64,000 nt of DNA from Dyadobacter sp. 676 (GTDB taxonomy: Bacteria > Bacteroidota > Bacteroidia > Cytophagales > Spirosomataceae), in contig NZ_CP159289.1 in assembly GCF_040448675.1 (NCBI RefSeq), positions 6,493,001-6,557,000 on the forward strand, in the 5' to 3' direction. The first letter of the stretch is position 1, and every line of letters begins with the position of its first letter. The notes under the pieces were generated by a model. The model had not been told where the DNA came from and searched no databases. It saw only the letters and a program-made list of their open reading frames with translations. The position numbers were made by a program, and so were the translations under genes. This document shows, in pieces, positions 8,864-18,129 of this stretch.

Positions 8864-10808
8864 TCAAGCAATGGCAGCCTCCTTTTTGAAAAACGCGATA
8901 AACTCTTCGAGCGTCATACTTCCCAGATCGCCCTCACCTTTGCGGCGCACCGAGAGCTTTCCTTCGGCAGCCTCCTTTTCGCCCACAATAAGCATGAATG
9001 GCACTTTGGTCACTTCGGCGTCGCGGATCTTGCGGCCGATCTTCTCGTCGCGGTGATCTACAAAGCCACGGATGTCATGATCCTGCAACTGGAAGAACAC
9101 GTCTTCCGCATAATCCGCGAATTTCTCGGAAATCGGCAGGATCGCAATCTGGTCGGGCGAGAGCCACAACGGGAACTGACCAGCTGTATTTTCGATCAAG
9201 ATCGCTATAAAACGTTCCATTGAACCGAAAGGCGCCCGGTGGATCATAACCGGTTGATGCTTCTGGTTGTCGGAACCGGTATATTCCAGACCGAAACGCT
9301 TCGGCATCTGATAGTCGACCTGAATGGTGCCCAACTGCCATTTGCGGCCCAATGCGTCGCGCACCATGAAATCTAGTTTCGGACCGTAAAACGCGGCTTC
9401 ACCGAGTTCTGTCACGGTTTTCAGACCACGCTCCGCGGCTGCTTCCACAATTGCATTCTCCGCTTTTTCCCAGTCCTCATCTTTACCGATGTACTTCACT
9501 TTGTCGTTAGGATCACGAAGCGACACCTGGGCGCTGTAATCCTCAAAACCAAGCGATTTGAAAACATATAGCACCAGATCGATCACACGAATGAACTCCT
9601 CCTTCACCTGATCGGGGCGGCAGAAGATATGCGCGTCGTCCTGAGTGAACCCGCGCACGCGTGTGAGCCCGTGCAATTCGCCGCTCTGCTCGTAACGATA
9701 AACGGTACCGAACTCCGAAAATCGCAGGGGCAGGTCCTTGTAGGAGCGGGGAGAAGTTTTGTATATCTCGCAATGGTGCGGGCAGTTCATCGGTTTGAGC
9801 AGGTACTCCTCGCCGAGGTTCGGGGTTTTAATGGGCTGGAAGGAATCCTTGCCGTATTTATCCCAGTGCCCCGAAGTAACGTACAGTTCTTTGCTACCGA
9901 TGTTTGGCGTTACCACTGGCGTGTAGCCCGCGCGCGACTGCGCCTTGCTCAGGAACGCCTGCAAGCGCTCGCGAAGCATCGCTCCTTTCGGCAACCACAA
10001 TGGCAAGCCTTGCCCTACCTTTTCCGAGAACGCAAAAAGCTCCAATTCTTTGCCCAGGCGGCGGTGGTCACGTTTTTTGGCTTCCTCGATCAGGGTCACA
10101 TACTCTTCCAGCTCTTTCTGTTTTGGAAAAGTAATGCCGTAAATGCGGGTCAGCATTTTGTTTTCCTGCTTGTTACGCCAGTAAGCGCCCGCGATATTGG
10201 TCAGTTTTACCGCTTTGATAAAACCGGTATTCGGTATATGCGGCCCACGGCAAAGGTCGGTAAAACCGCCTTGCTCGTACAAGGTGATGGAGCCATCTTC
10301 CAAGCCGTCGATCAGTTCCAGCTTGTACTCGTCGCCTTTTTTTGGTAAAATAGTCGATGGCTTCGGCCTTGCTGATCGGCTTGCGGATATATTCGTTCTT
10401 CTGGCGGGCCAATTCCAGCATCTTCGCTTCGATTTTCGGGAAATCTTCCTGCGAAATGGTTTGTCCGCCGAGGTCTACATCGTAGTAAAAGCCCTTTTCG
10501 ATCGCAGGCCCCGTACCAAATTTGATTCCGGGATAGAGCGCTTCCAACGCTTCGGCCAGCAAGTGGGCCGAGGAATGCCAGAACGTCGATTTACCGTCCT
10601 CGTCGTTCCACGTCAGCAGTTTCACCAGGGAGTCCTCCGTGATCTGGCGCGTAGGGTCCCAAACTTCGTTGTTGACTTTGGCAGCTATCACATTCCGTGC
10701 AAGCCCTTCACTGATACTGAGCGCGATTTCGAGCGCGGTTACCCCTTTCGGGTAAAAACGTTCGCTACCATCGGGCAGGGTAATTTTTACTTGAGACTCG
10801 TCTTTCAT
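8864..10808 (-). CDS. thrS: Threonine-tRNA ligase (one-base frameshift in the reading)
   Basis: Two overlapping frames make one ThrS. 10808 down to about 10340 encodes the TGS domain ([17 protein letters not shown]) and most of the editing domain; 10340 to 8864 encodes the rest, with catalytic motifs [13 protein letters not shown] (zinc ligand Cys), THGLTRV-like [18 protein letters not shown] and [13 protein letters not shown], and the anticodon-binding domain. The break is a run of seven A on the minus strand (10337-10343); with six, the frame reads [14 protein letters not shown] as expected and gives 647 residues. The extra base is the only lesion. It charges tRNA-Thr and is essential, so a sequence error is most likely. 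First gene of thrS-infC-rpmI-rplT. Confidence 0.93.
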
Positions 10809-10868
10809 TCAAAAAATAATTCTATGACTATGGTTCGATGGCCATGCGGGAGGCCGCAAAACACAAAG

Positions 10869-12068
10869 CTATTCAATTTTAGCTTTGCGCGATGAGTCCA
10901 CGCGGATATTTGTCGCACCGCGGGGTTGGATAATATTAATTTTAATCCGCGAAGTATCCAGTAATTTGTACCCGGCATTGGTATTTTCCTCAGGATAGTA
11001 GGAGGGGTAAAGTCCTTCCGACTCGATTTTCCGGATGCGGTACATGCCGTAACGCGCATCCTGGTCGCCGGGCGCTATGGTCAATGCGGTGGTGTAGTAG
11101 GTCTTCGCAATATCAAGTTCGCCGCTTTTTTCGTAGGCATATCCGAGCATATTGTTGATTTCCTTGGACTGCGGTTTCTTTCTCAAAAGCGTTTTCAAGG
11201 CCGGTATCGCCTGCGAAAATGCGCGGAGCTGCATTGCCACCGTTGCCAGCCCGTTCAATGCTTCTTCGTAGTCCGGCTGGATAGCCACCGCCTTTTGATA
11301 AAAGATCAGTGCCGTGTCCGGCTGTGCCAATGCATTCAGGATTTCGCCTCTTTCAAAAAACAGGCTCGCACGTTCGGGAAAGCGTTTTAATGCCCTTTCG
11401 TTAATGGCAAGCGCCTCGGTGGTGTTTTTGAGTTTTAAATTGATTAACGTGCTCTGTTCGTAAGCCCTGAGAAGCCTCGGATTGACGTTCATCGCATAGT
11501 TGAGGCTCGACAAACTGGCCAGCGAATCGCCTTGCCTGGCTTGTAACGTTCCTTTTACATAATACGCGGAACCGTCGTACGGGGCCATTCTCAATGCCTG
11601 GTTCAGGTATCCGGCCGCTTCGCCGAAACGGTTTTTGGCTTGCAGAATATCGGCAAGCAACACGTATAGCTCGGGACTGCTTTGCTGTAATGCCTCGGCG
11701 CGCTGCGCGTCTTCCAGCGCATTGTCGATCTTGCCGAGCTCCCGGTTGATTTTTCCGCGCAACAGAAAATATTCGCTCACATTATCCTGCTCATAGATCG
11801 ACTCATTGATATCGTCCAGCGCCTCGGAGTATTGCTCGCGCTCAAAGTAAATGCGGGCTCTTTTGAAATAATTGACGTCCGAATCGATCCCGCGGTTGAT
11901 CAGGTCTGTCAGTGAAAGCAATGCATCTTTCTGCCACTGTTCTTTACTCTTTTTGATTACGGGTGGTATGCGCGTGGACGTGCGCGCGTCGCTCTGGCAG
12001 GCCTGCCCGAGACCTCCCAACGCAATGAGGAATGCAAATGATAGATATTTCAGGTTGTCAGACTTCAT
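10869..12068 (-). CDS. TPR-repeat lipoprotein
   Basis: 399 residues. The N-terminus is a lipoprotein signal (hydrophobic SFAFLIALGGLGQAC with Cys 24 as the likely lipidation site). About eight tetratricopeptide repeats follow, with canonical segments such as ALDDINESIYEQDN, AAGYLNQALRMAPYDGSAY and ALIFYQKAVAIQPDYEEAL. TPR arrays are protein-interaction scaffolds, here presumably in the periplasm or on the outer membrane. Its stop is 60 bases upstream of thrS and its start only 6 bases after the methyltransferase stop, so all may be one transcript. Specific partner unknown. Confidence 0.85.
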   Translation of the reverse strand: MKSDNLKYLSFAFLIALGGLGQACQSDARTSTRIPPVIKKSKEQWQKDALLSLTDLINRGIDSDVNYFKRARIYFEREQYSEALDDINESIYEQDNVSEYFLLRGKINRELGKIDNALEDAQRAEALQQSSPELYVLLADILQAKNRFGEAAGYLNQALRMAPYDGSAYYVKGTLQARQGDSLASLSSLNYAMNVNPRLLRAYEQSTLINLKLKNTTEALAINERALKRFPERASLFFERGEILNALAQPDTALIFYQKAVAIQPDYEEALNGLATVAMQLRAFSQAIPALKTLLRKKPQSKEINNMLGYAYEKSGELDIAKTYYTTALTIAPGDQDARYGMYRIRKIESEGLYPSYYPEENTNAGYKLLDTSRIKINIIQPRGATNIRVDSSRKAKIE

Positions 12069-12074
12069 TCGCCG

Positions 12075-12962
12075 CTAAACATTCTGGTCCGAAAAACGCG
12101 AAAACACGCCCAATGGAAGTTTTTTGCCAAACGAATCGGGAATGAATAATTCACCGAACTCGTGCCTGATATCCGTTCCGAAATGCGTTTTGATCAGATT
12201 TTCGACAATCAATGCCGAAAAGCCGAGTGAATACAGGTTAATAATAAAAAAGAAATTCTTTCTCTTCAATAACTGAGCACATAGCCTTAGCAGTTCATTC
12301 AAACTCTCTTCGAGCAGCCATTTTTCGCCATCGGGCCCGCGCCCGTATGCGGGAGGGTCGAGGATCAGTCCGTTATACTGGTTGCCTCGCCGTACCTCGC
12401 GCTGCACAAATTTCAATGCGTCTTCCACTACCCAGCGAATATTGTTCAGTCCGCTTAGTTCCATATTTTCCCGCGACCAGCTGATCACCTGTTTCACCGA
12501 ATCGACATGCGTCACATCGGCGCCCGATGCCTTTGCCGCCAACGAGGCAATGCCCGTATAGGCAAACAGGTTCAATACCGAGGGCTTTTCCTCGGGCATT
12601 TGCTTCAAAGTCCGGGCGATGAAATCCCAGTTGGTAGCCTGCTCGGGGAACACGCCCACGTGCTTGAATGACGATAATGCGAGTTTGGTACGCAAATGCA
12701 GGTCTTTGGTCCGGTACTGGAAAACCCATTTGTCGGGCATATCGCCCCTGGTGATCCATTGCCCTTTTTCCTGGGAATTTTTATCTTTTTTAAAAATGGC
12801 GTTCGAGCGCCTGTCCCACTCCGCTTCGGAGAGCGACTTATCCCAGATTGCCTGCGGCTCGGGACGCGAAAGAATGTACGGCCCGAATTTTTCGAGTTTC
12901 TCGAAACTACCGCTGTCGATTAACTGGTAGTCGGTATGTTGGTCTGGTGAGAGTAGTATCAA
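12075..12962 (-). CDS. Class I SAM-dependent methyltransferase (RlmI/RlmK-like)
   Basis: About 295 residues from a TTG start at 12960-12962. The Rossmann core shows VLNLFAYTGIASLAAKASGA (SAM motif I), then THVDSVKQVISWSREN and the catalytic-type motif NGLILDPPAYGRG, as in rRNA cytosine-C5 methyltransferases and the PF10672 family. The frame stays open to a TTG at 13028, but that extension (KRPTAESRKPK) is a translation of the intergenic repeat. The family-like start ILLSPDQHTDYQLIDSG begins right after it, so I take the inner TTG. Substrate is probably 23S rRNA, by family only. Confidence 0.82.
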   Translation of the reverse strand: MILLSPDQHTDYQLIDSGSFEKLEKFGPYILSRPEPQAIWDKSLSEAEWDRRSNAIFKKDKNSQEKGQWITRGDMPDKWVFQYRTKDLHLRTKLALSSFKHVGVFPEQATNWDFIARTLKQMPEEKPSVLNLFAYTGIASLAAKASGADVTHVDSVKQVISWSRENMELSGLNNIRWVVEDALKFVQREVRRGNQYNGLILDPPAYGRGPDGEKWLLEESLNELLRLCAQLLKRKNFFFIINLYSLGFSALIVENLIKTHFGTDIRHEFGELFIPDSFGKKLPLGVFSRFSDQNV

Positions 12963-12965
12963 GGT

Positions 12966-13237
12966 GTACTTCGGCTTTCGGCTTTCGGCCGTCGGCCTTT
13001 TTAGGTTAAAAATAACTCTTGGGAGCAAATTGTTTTATGGTACTTCGGCTGTCGGCTTTTTTTGTTTGACTTCGTTTGTGTACCGGTGTGTGCCGCCTAT
13101 CGTTTTCAGGGGCACTCCCCGCTAGGGTTCCCTGTGGCCATATATGTCGTTACTTTTTTTCGTCTACCGGATTATTTATGAATTATTAAAATACTCCGTA
13201 GGAGAAAAGCCGAAAGCCGACGGCCGACAGCCGAAGT
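12966..13237. repeat. Intergenic inverted repeats (GCCGAAAGCCGACGGCCGACAG type)
   Basis: Three arms are visible: 12966-13000 (CTTCGGCTTTCGGCTTTCGG then CCGTCGGCC), 13042-13060 (CTTCGGCTGTCGGC) and 13208-13237 (GCCGAAAGCCGACGGCCGAC then AGCCGAAG). The last is the inverse of the first two. Between them lies 13061-13200, without a supported gene, containing the short hairpin GGGGCACTCCCC (13109-13120). The first arm overlaps the open frame upstream of the methyltransferase start. Confidence 0.75.
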
Positions 13238-13238
13238 C

Positions 13239-14819
13239 CTAATAAGCAATCTTGTTCAAATAAAACACATTCCTCCGGCCGCGTGTTTGCGGGTCTCCGG
13301 CGGCATTCACGATGCGCTGTTCGCCCCAGGCGAGGTAGAAGTTATCGTACCAGTAGTCGATATCGTCGGTGCTCGTTTTGCGCACTTTGTCGCCTTCCAC
13401 ATATGTCTCGTTCGGGATCACGCGGTCGCTGTCGATGACTTGGTCGCCTTTGATGATCTTGCTGCGAATGGCGCCGTTGTGGCTGTAAATCAGTTTCGAA
13501 TTGCCATTGGAGAAGGTTTGTACTTTGATTTTTTCCTTCAACTCCATGCTTTTCACGTTATCGAAACTAATACTATTGTCCCAAAGCAGATTGCCATTCT
13601 GATCCACATCGGCTATGATCGCATGTGTGTAGGTAAAACCGTCGAAAACCTGCGAATTATAGCCGCGACCGCCGTACATCGGATTCCACAGGTACGGATT
13701 ATAGAGCCCCATTCCGAACGGATAGCCGTAGCCGCCGTATCCATAGCCAAAACCACCCATCATACCCGGGTTCTGGTAACGGTATTCTGGATAGAAGACC
13801 TCCGCAACGAGCAGAAAATTGGACGCTTTGGGGACAATGTCGTGTACCAGAAGACGATAGTTCAATTTCAGATCTTCGCCGTTTTCCTTCTTCTTGCGAA
13901 TGCGTTTCTCCATTTTCTCCTGCTGACGTTCGCTGAGGAAGTTGAAGAAGTTTTTGAAGTCCGTAAAACTGTGGTATTTGGTAAACACTGTTTCATCCCC
14001 GACGATTTTGCTGATATAAAGCCCCTGCGATGCCGCAACGGTGCTGCTTTGCATATTACGGTAGCCATAAGTACCGATCACAATGCGCACCGAATCGTTC
14101 AAAACCTGCAAGCGACCGCTGAGAAGCGAATAATCGTCCTCCGGGTCGACGGTGACCTGGGTATAGAGCTCCCCTGTTTCTTCGTAAGACCTGGCCACGA
14201 TCTTGGTCTGGCGGCCTTTTTTTACCGCAAAACAAACATTCACCAAATGCTGCGCCGTGTCCACCTCGACCGTCTGAATGGCGTTGGAACCTTTAATAGC
14301 CGAAGGCAGCACACGCGTTTGCTGCGTTGTAAGCTGGGTATATATCAAAACCGGCTCGTTTCGTACCATTCCGGCCATGAAAACGGAATAGCCGAGCGTT
14401 TTGAAGTCGGTGATCTCGAAACGGTCGACTGTATTAATGGTGAAAGTCTCCACAAAACCGGGGCCGACATTCACCTTTACAATCTGATATAAAGAGCTCC
14501 GGTATTTGCTGAAAAGCAGGAAAACGGCCTGCCCGTCGTAGGAAGAAGCGATGTAATCGAGGTTCGACTCGATCGGGCCGTCGATGGACCATACCCTTTC
14601 GAGGTTTGTATCGAATTTCTGGACATTGAACGTGCCTTTGTCGGGCTTGGAAATGAGCAGTACGCCCTGTTTGCCGAGGGGCACAGCCTGGTAGGCCGTA
14701 TTGCCGGGCAAAGGAAGTTCAATCCGTTTCACTCCCTGGGCCCGAAGCTGTGTGCCGAGGATGCCCAGGAAGAGTAGCGGTAAGGCCAGCCGAAAAACGG
14801 ATCGCTTATTTTTTGTCAT
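13239..14819 (-). CDS. Secreted/periplasmic protein of unknown function, Gly-Tyr-rich segment
   Basis: 526 residues from the ATG at 14817-14819; the open frame starts 4 codons earlier. An N-terminal signal peptide (SVFRLALPLLFLGILGTQLRAQ) ends at about residue 28. The body looks like beta structure with repeated short strands (KGTFNVQKFDTNLERVWSID, NLLWDNSISFDNV). A low-complexity stretch near 365-400 is rich in Gly and Tyr (GFGYGYGGYGYPFG). A basic coiled segment (ERQQEKMEKRIRKKKEN) precedes it. No enzymatic motif was recognised. The start lies 14 bases inside the upstream EVE gene, so the two are probably coupled. Confidence 0.75.
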   Translation of the reverse strand: MTKNKRSVFRLALPLLFLGILGTQLRAQGVKRIELPLPGNTAYQAVPLGKQGVLLISKPDKGTFNVQKFDTNLERVWSIDGPIESNLDYIASSYDGQAVFLLFSKYRSSLYQIVKVNVGPGFVETFTINTVDRFEITDFKTLGYSVFMAGMVRNEPVLIYTQLTTQQTRVLPSAIKGSNAIQTVEVDTAQHLVNVCFAVKKGRQTKIVARSYEETGELYTQVTVDPEDDYSLLSGRLQVLNDSVRIVIGTYGYRNMQSSTVAASQGLYISKIVGDETVFTKYHSFTDFKNFFNFLSERQQEKMEKRIRKKKENGEDLKLNYRLLVHDIVPKASNFLLVAEVFYPEYRYQNPGMMGGFGYGYGGYGYPFGMGLYNPYLWNPMYGGRGYNSQVFDGFTYTHAIIADVDQNGNLLWDNSISFDNVKSMELKEKIKVQTFSNGNSKLIYSHNGAIRSKIIKGDQVIDSDRVIPNETYVEGDKVRKTSTDDIDYWYDNFYLAWGEQRIVNAAGDPQTRGRRNVFYLNKIAY

Positions 14820-15219
14820 GCGCCAAAGCAACGATATGGTCGAATTCTTCGCGTTTTACCGGCACGACCGACAATCTCGACAAACGGACCAGATCCATTT
14901 GTTTCAACAGTTCGTCCTTCTTGATCTGCGCCAGCGTAACGGTGTTGGGGAACTTCTCAACGGGAACCAGGTTCACCACCACCCACCCGGGCTCGTCGGT
15001 GGTAGGGTCGGGGTAATGTTCTCTTGAAACCTTCGCAAGCCCTACGACTTCCTTACCCTCATTGCTGTGGTAAAAAAGCACCGGGTCACCCACTTTCATC
15101 GCCATCAGGTTATTACGGGCCGCATAATTGCGGACGCCGTCCCACATGCCTTCACCCTCGGTGACAAGGTGGTCCCAGGAGTATTTAAATGGTTCTGATT
15201 TTACAAGCCAATGGTTCAT
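14806..15219 (-). CDS. EVE domain-containing protein
   Basis: 137 residues covering a single EVE (PUA-like) domain: NHWLVKSEPFKYSWDHL at the start, GVRNYAARNNLMAMKVGD, VLFYHSNEGKEVVGLAKV and DPTTDEPGWVVVNLVPV. EVE domains bind modified bases in DNA or RNA; human THYN1 is a relative. A stand-alone protein of this length is common in bacteria and may read modified nucleic acid. It is followed, with a 14-base overlap, by the unrelated secreted protein gene. Confidence 0.93.
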   Translation of the reverse strand: MNHWLVKSEPFKYSWDHLVTEGEGMWDGVRNYAARNNLMAMKVGDPVLFYHSNEGKEVVGLAKVSREHYPDPTTDEPGWVVVNLVPVEKFPNTVTLAQIKKDELLKQMDLVRLSRLSVVPVKREEFDHIVALAHDKK

Positions 15220-15271
15220 TCGGTGGGTTTTTGTATGGTAGGACTTAAAATGTTAATCTTTCGGGACTAAA

Positions 15272-16096
15272 TCAAGGGAATTTCGGGAATTTGCTGAAAT
15301 CCGGTTTGCGTTTTTCCAAAAACGAGCGCTGGCCTTCCCTGGCTTCTTCGCTGAGGTAATAAAGGAGCGTTGCATTGCCGGCGAGCTCCTGGATGCCTGC
15401 CTGGCCGTCGAGCTCCGCGTTGAACGCGCTTTTGAGCATACGGATCGCGAGCGGGCTTTTTTCCTGGATTTTTCTTGCCCATTCCAACGTAACGGTTTCG
15501 AGGTCTTCCAAAGGCACGACCTTGTTCACCAGCCCCATTTGCAATGCATCCTGCGCATCGTACTGGTCGCAAAGGAACCAGATTTCGCGCGCCTTCTTCT
15601 GGCCTACCACACGGGCGAGGTAGGAAGCGCCGAAACCGCCGTCGAAGCTGCCGACTTTCGGGCCTGTCTGGCCGAAACGTGCGTTTTCGGCGGCGATGGT
15701 AATGTCGCAGATCACGTGCAGAACATGGCCGCCGCCGATGGCCCAGCCCGCTACCATCGCGATTACCGCTTTGGGGATCGAGCGGATCATTTTCTGCAGA
15801 TCGAGCACATTCAATCGTGGCACGTGGTCGTCGCCCACATAGCCGCCGTGGCCACGGACCGACTGGTCGCCGCCGGAGCAAAACGCCTTGCCTCCTTCGC
15901 CCGTTAAAATGATCACATCGATCCGCGGATCTTCCCGGCAGATATGCATCGCGTCGATCATCTCGCTTACCGTAAGCGGGGTGAACGCATTATGCTTGTG
16001 CGGGCGGTTGATGCTGATTTTCGCGATTCCTTCGTGAAGTGTAAAGAGAATTTCTTCGTATTCCTTAATGGTTTCCCATTGCACTGTATTGGACAT
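15272..16096 (-). CDS. menB: 1,4-dihydroxy-2-naphthoyl-CoA synthase
   Basis: 274 residues from the ATG at 16094-16096; the longer open frame upstream lacks family similarity. Crotonase-fold motifs: [17 protein letters not shown], the oxyanion-hole region [33 protein letters not shown] and [19 protein letters not shown], where the Asp is a MenB hallmark. It closes the second ring of the menaquinone headgroup from o-succinylbenzoyl-CoA. It is divergent from menE, so the two steps share an intergenic region of 195 bases. Menaquinone is the expected respiratory quinone of this group. Confidence 0.95.
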   Translation of the reverse strand: MSNTVQWETIKEYEEILFTLHEGIAKISINRPHKHNAFTPLTVSEMIDAMHICREDPRIDVIILTGEGGKAFCSGGDQSVRGHGGYVGDDHVPRLNVLDLQKMIRSIPKAVIAMVAGWAIGGGHVLHVICDITIAAENARFGQTGPKVGSFDGGFGASYLARVVGQKKAREIWFLCDQYDAQDALQMGLVNKVVPLEDLETVTLEWARKIQEKSPLAIRMLKSAFNAELDGQAGIQELAGNATLLYYLSEEAREGQRSFLEKRKPDFSKFPKFP

Positions 16097-16291
16097 AAAA
16101 TCGGATGGTAAAATTGAGTTAATCGCAATGCAACGGCCGAAATGAGGCCACAGGCCCGGCATGCCGTACATTGCCTGAATGCGCGAAATTACTCATTGTT
16201 TGGGCTCCTTCAAAAACAAATGAATAACTTTCCGGCCCATTAAAAACCGGAAACAGGCACCGGTAACGAAATAAACGCAGAAACCGCAGCG

Positions 16292-17360
16292 ATGATCTGG
16301 ACAACGAGCAAAACGCTTTGGCAAACGCAGAAGAGGCCGCGCAATCCCTATTTCGCACAGGCCTACGACTTTATGGAAAAGTGGCTGAACGGAACGCGGG
16401 AATTCGAGCTCCGTACATCGGGCTCTACCGGCCTGCCCAAGCCGATCACCGTCACACGCCGGCAGCTCTCCGCCAGTGCGCACATGACGGGCAAGGCGCT
16501 CGCGCTCCCGGGCGGAACGCGCGCACTTGTGTGCCTGAACGTCGGGTATATCGCAGGGTTAATGATGCTCGTAAGGGGAATGGAGCTGGACTGGGAGCTG
16601 ATAGTTACGGAACCGGCTGCGAATCCAATCGCCGGGCTCGATTCGGTGGATTTCGACTTCGTGGCAATGGTGCCTATGCAGTTGCAGACTATTCTCGAAA
16701 ACCCGGTTACGGGAAAGCAGGTTAGCCATTTGGGTAAAATATTACTTGGGGGGGGCGCCGGTGGGCCTGGCGTTGGCCGGCCGGATCAAGGGACTGGATA
16801 TCCCGGTTTTTCAGAGTTACGGCATGACGGAAACCGTTTCGCATGTAGCCCTGAAAGCATTGAACGGCGCCAATGCGAGCGATTCATATGTGTTCCTGCC
16901 GGGTATCGAATTCGGTGTCGACGCGCGTGGTTGTCTTTTTATTTCCGGCGCGGTGACCAACGGACAAACGGTTCAGACGAATGATCTGGTGGAAATCGAT
17001 GGTAATGCGTTCCAATGGATCGGACGGGCGGATAATGTGATCAATTCGGGCGGTGTGAAAATTGTGCTGGATCAGATGGACCAGCGGATTGCGGCGGTTT
17101 TTCATGATCTGGGTATTCCGAATGCATTTTTCTGCTGGTGGGAACCGGATGAAAAATTGGGCCAAAAACTAGTGCTGACCGTCGAAAGCACACTCCCTGA
17201 TCACATGGAAATGCAGTTGCGGAAGGAAATTAGAAGCCGCGTTTCGACCTATGAAAACCCGAAACATATTTACTTTGCAAAAGCGTTTGCCAAAACCGCA
17301 ACGGATAAAATAGACAAACGCGCTACATTTCAACAGCTTTCAAAATCTTCGAATGGATAA
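16292..17360 (+). CDS. menE: o-succinylbenzoate-CoA ligase-like AMP-binding protein (one-base frameshift)
   Basis: Two frames make one acyl-CoA synthetase of 355 residues. The first (16292 to about 16750) has the ATP-binding FELRTSGSTGLPKPITVTRR and GYIAGLMMLVRG. The second (about 16750 to 17360) has FQSYGMTETVSHVALK, then WIGRADNVINSGGVKI (hinge region) and the C-terminal lysine region KTATDKIDKR. The break is a run of eight G at 16748-16755; seven G gives LLGGAPVGLAL and one continuous frame. It is shorter than typical MenE (about 450-480) but usual for Bacteroidota. Adjacent menB supports the pathway. Its end overlaps the next gene by 8 bases. Confidence 0.88.
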
Positions 17361-18126
17361 AAATCTTCAGATACCCGGCCAGTATATCGTTCGTTACCAG
17401 ACAGCCCCGGTGGTTCCGGCACCGTTTGCCCACTTTTATACATTGAAACTGGACATCCAGTCGGCTCAGGACCTGCGTGTGGATTTCGATATCGTGTACA
17501 ACGACCGGGAAGAACTGACCGACGACGAAATTTACGACGAAGGTTTTTCCAAAGACGACGATTACAAATGGAAAGGCAATTTGCCCGCGATCTGGATCGA
17601 AGAATTCCGGGAGATTCTGGCCGGTTCCAAGACCATCCGTAAGCGCGAAGAAAGCGAATATGAGGATTTCATCGAAATAGAACTGGACGAAAACGATAAA
17701 CGGGTGACGATTTATCCGGTCGATAAAGAGCGCTGGTCGTACTTTTTGCAGGAAATGATGCAAGCCATTTTTGAAACCGGCGGTCGTGAAAAGCCGTTCG
17801 AATTGACCTACCTGGACATCGATAGCGACGGCAAAACGACCATCGACCTGAAAGCGTCGTTCAGCAAAAAGGAATTTACATTAAGCAAGAATGCAGGTGC
17901 ACCCCGTAAACTGGATTGGAACCAGTTGCAAAAAATAATGGATACGGTTTACAAAGCTGAATTCGTAGCTGACAACGCTTCGGAAACCCGTCCGGCCAAA
18001 CGCGGTAAGTACATCACAGCCGGCGACGGTCTATGGTATCAGCTGGGCGTCGCTGTTCTGGAAACAACTTCCAAAAGCAAGGATCTTGCAAAAATAGAGG
18101 CGCTGTTCCATGCGCTCTCGAAATAG
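17353..18126 (+). CDS. Conserved hypothetical protein, acidic, downstream of menE
   Basis: 257 residues, no recognised domain. The protein is acidic in its first half (NDREELTDDEIYDEG, EESEYEDFIEIELDEND) and has a regular beta/alpha pattern (ERWSYFLQEMMQAIFETGGR, DIDSDGKTTIDLKASFSKKEF). No signal peptide or membrane segment, so it is probably cytoplasmic. Its start overlaps the end of menE by 8 bases, so it should be co-translated, but no link to quinone synthesis can be read from the sequence. It converges on the XRE regulator gene with a 3-base gap. Confidence 0.7.
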   Translation: MDKNLQIPGQYIVRYQTAPVVPAPFAHFYTLKLDIQSAQDLRVDFDIVYNDREELTDDEIYDEGFSKDDDYKWKGNLPAIWIEEFREILAGSKTIRKREESEYEDFIEIELDENDKRVTIYPVDKERWSYFLQEMMQAIFETGGREKPFELTYLDIDSDGKTTIDLKASFSKKEFTLSKNAGAPRKLDWNQLQKIMDTVYKAEFVADNASETRPAKRGKYITAGDGLWYQLGVAVLETTSKSKDLAKIEALFHALSK

Positions 18127-18129
18127 CGG

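Noticed and set aside
10337..10343. Programmed ribosomal frameshift in thrS
   Set aside because: The A7 run could slip, but the needed shift is +1 at a site without a stop or stimulatory structure, and five other genes show the same one-base excess. Sequence error is simpler.
12963..13028. N-terminal extension of the methyltransferase from TTG 13028
   Set aside because: It translates intergenic repeat sequence.
13287..14492. A 401-codon plus-strand frame opposite the secreted protein gene
   Set aside because: Antisense shadow; no domain, while the minus-strand frame has a signal peptide and coupled start.
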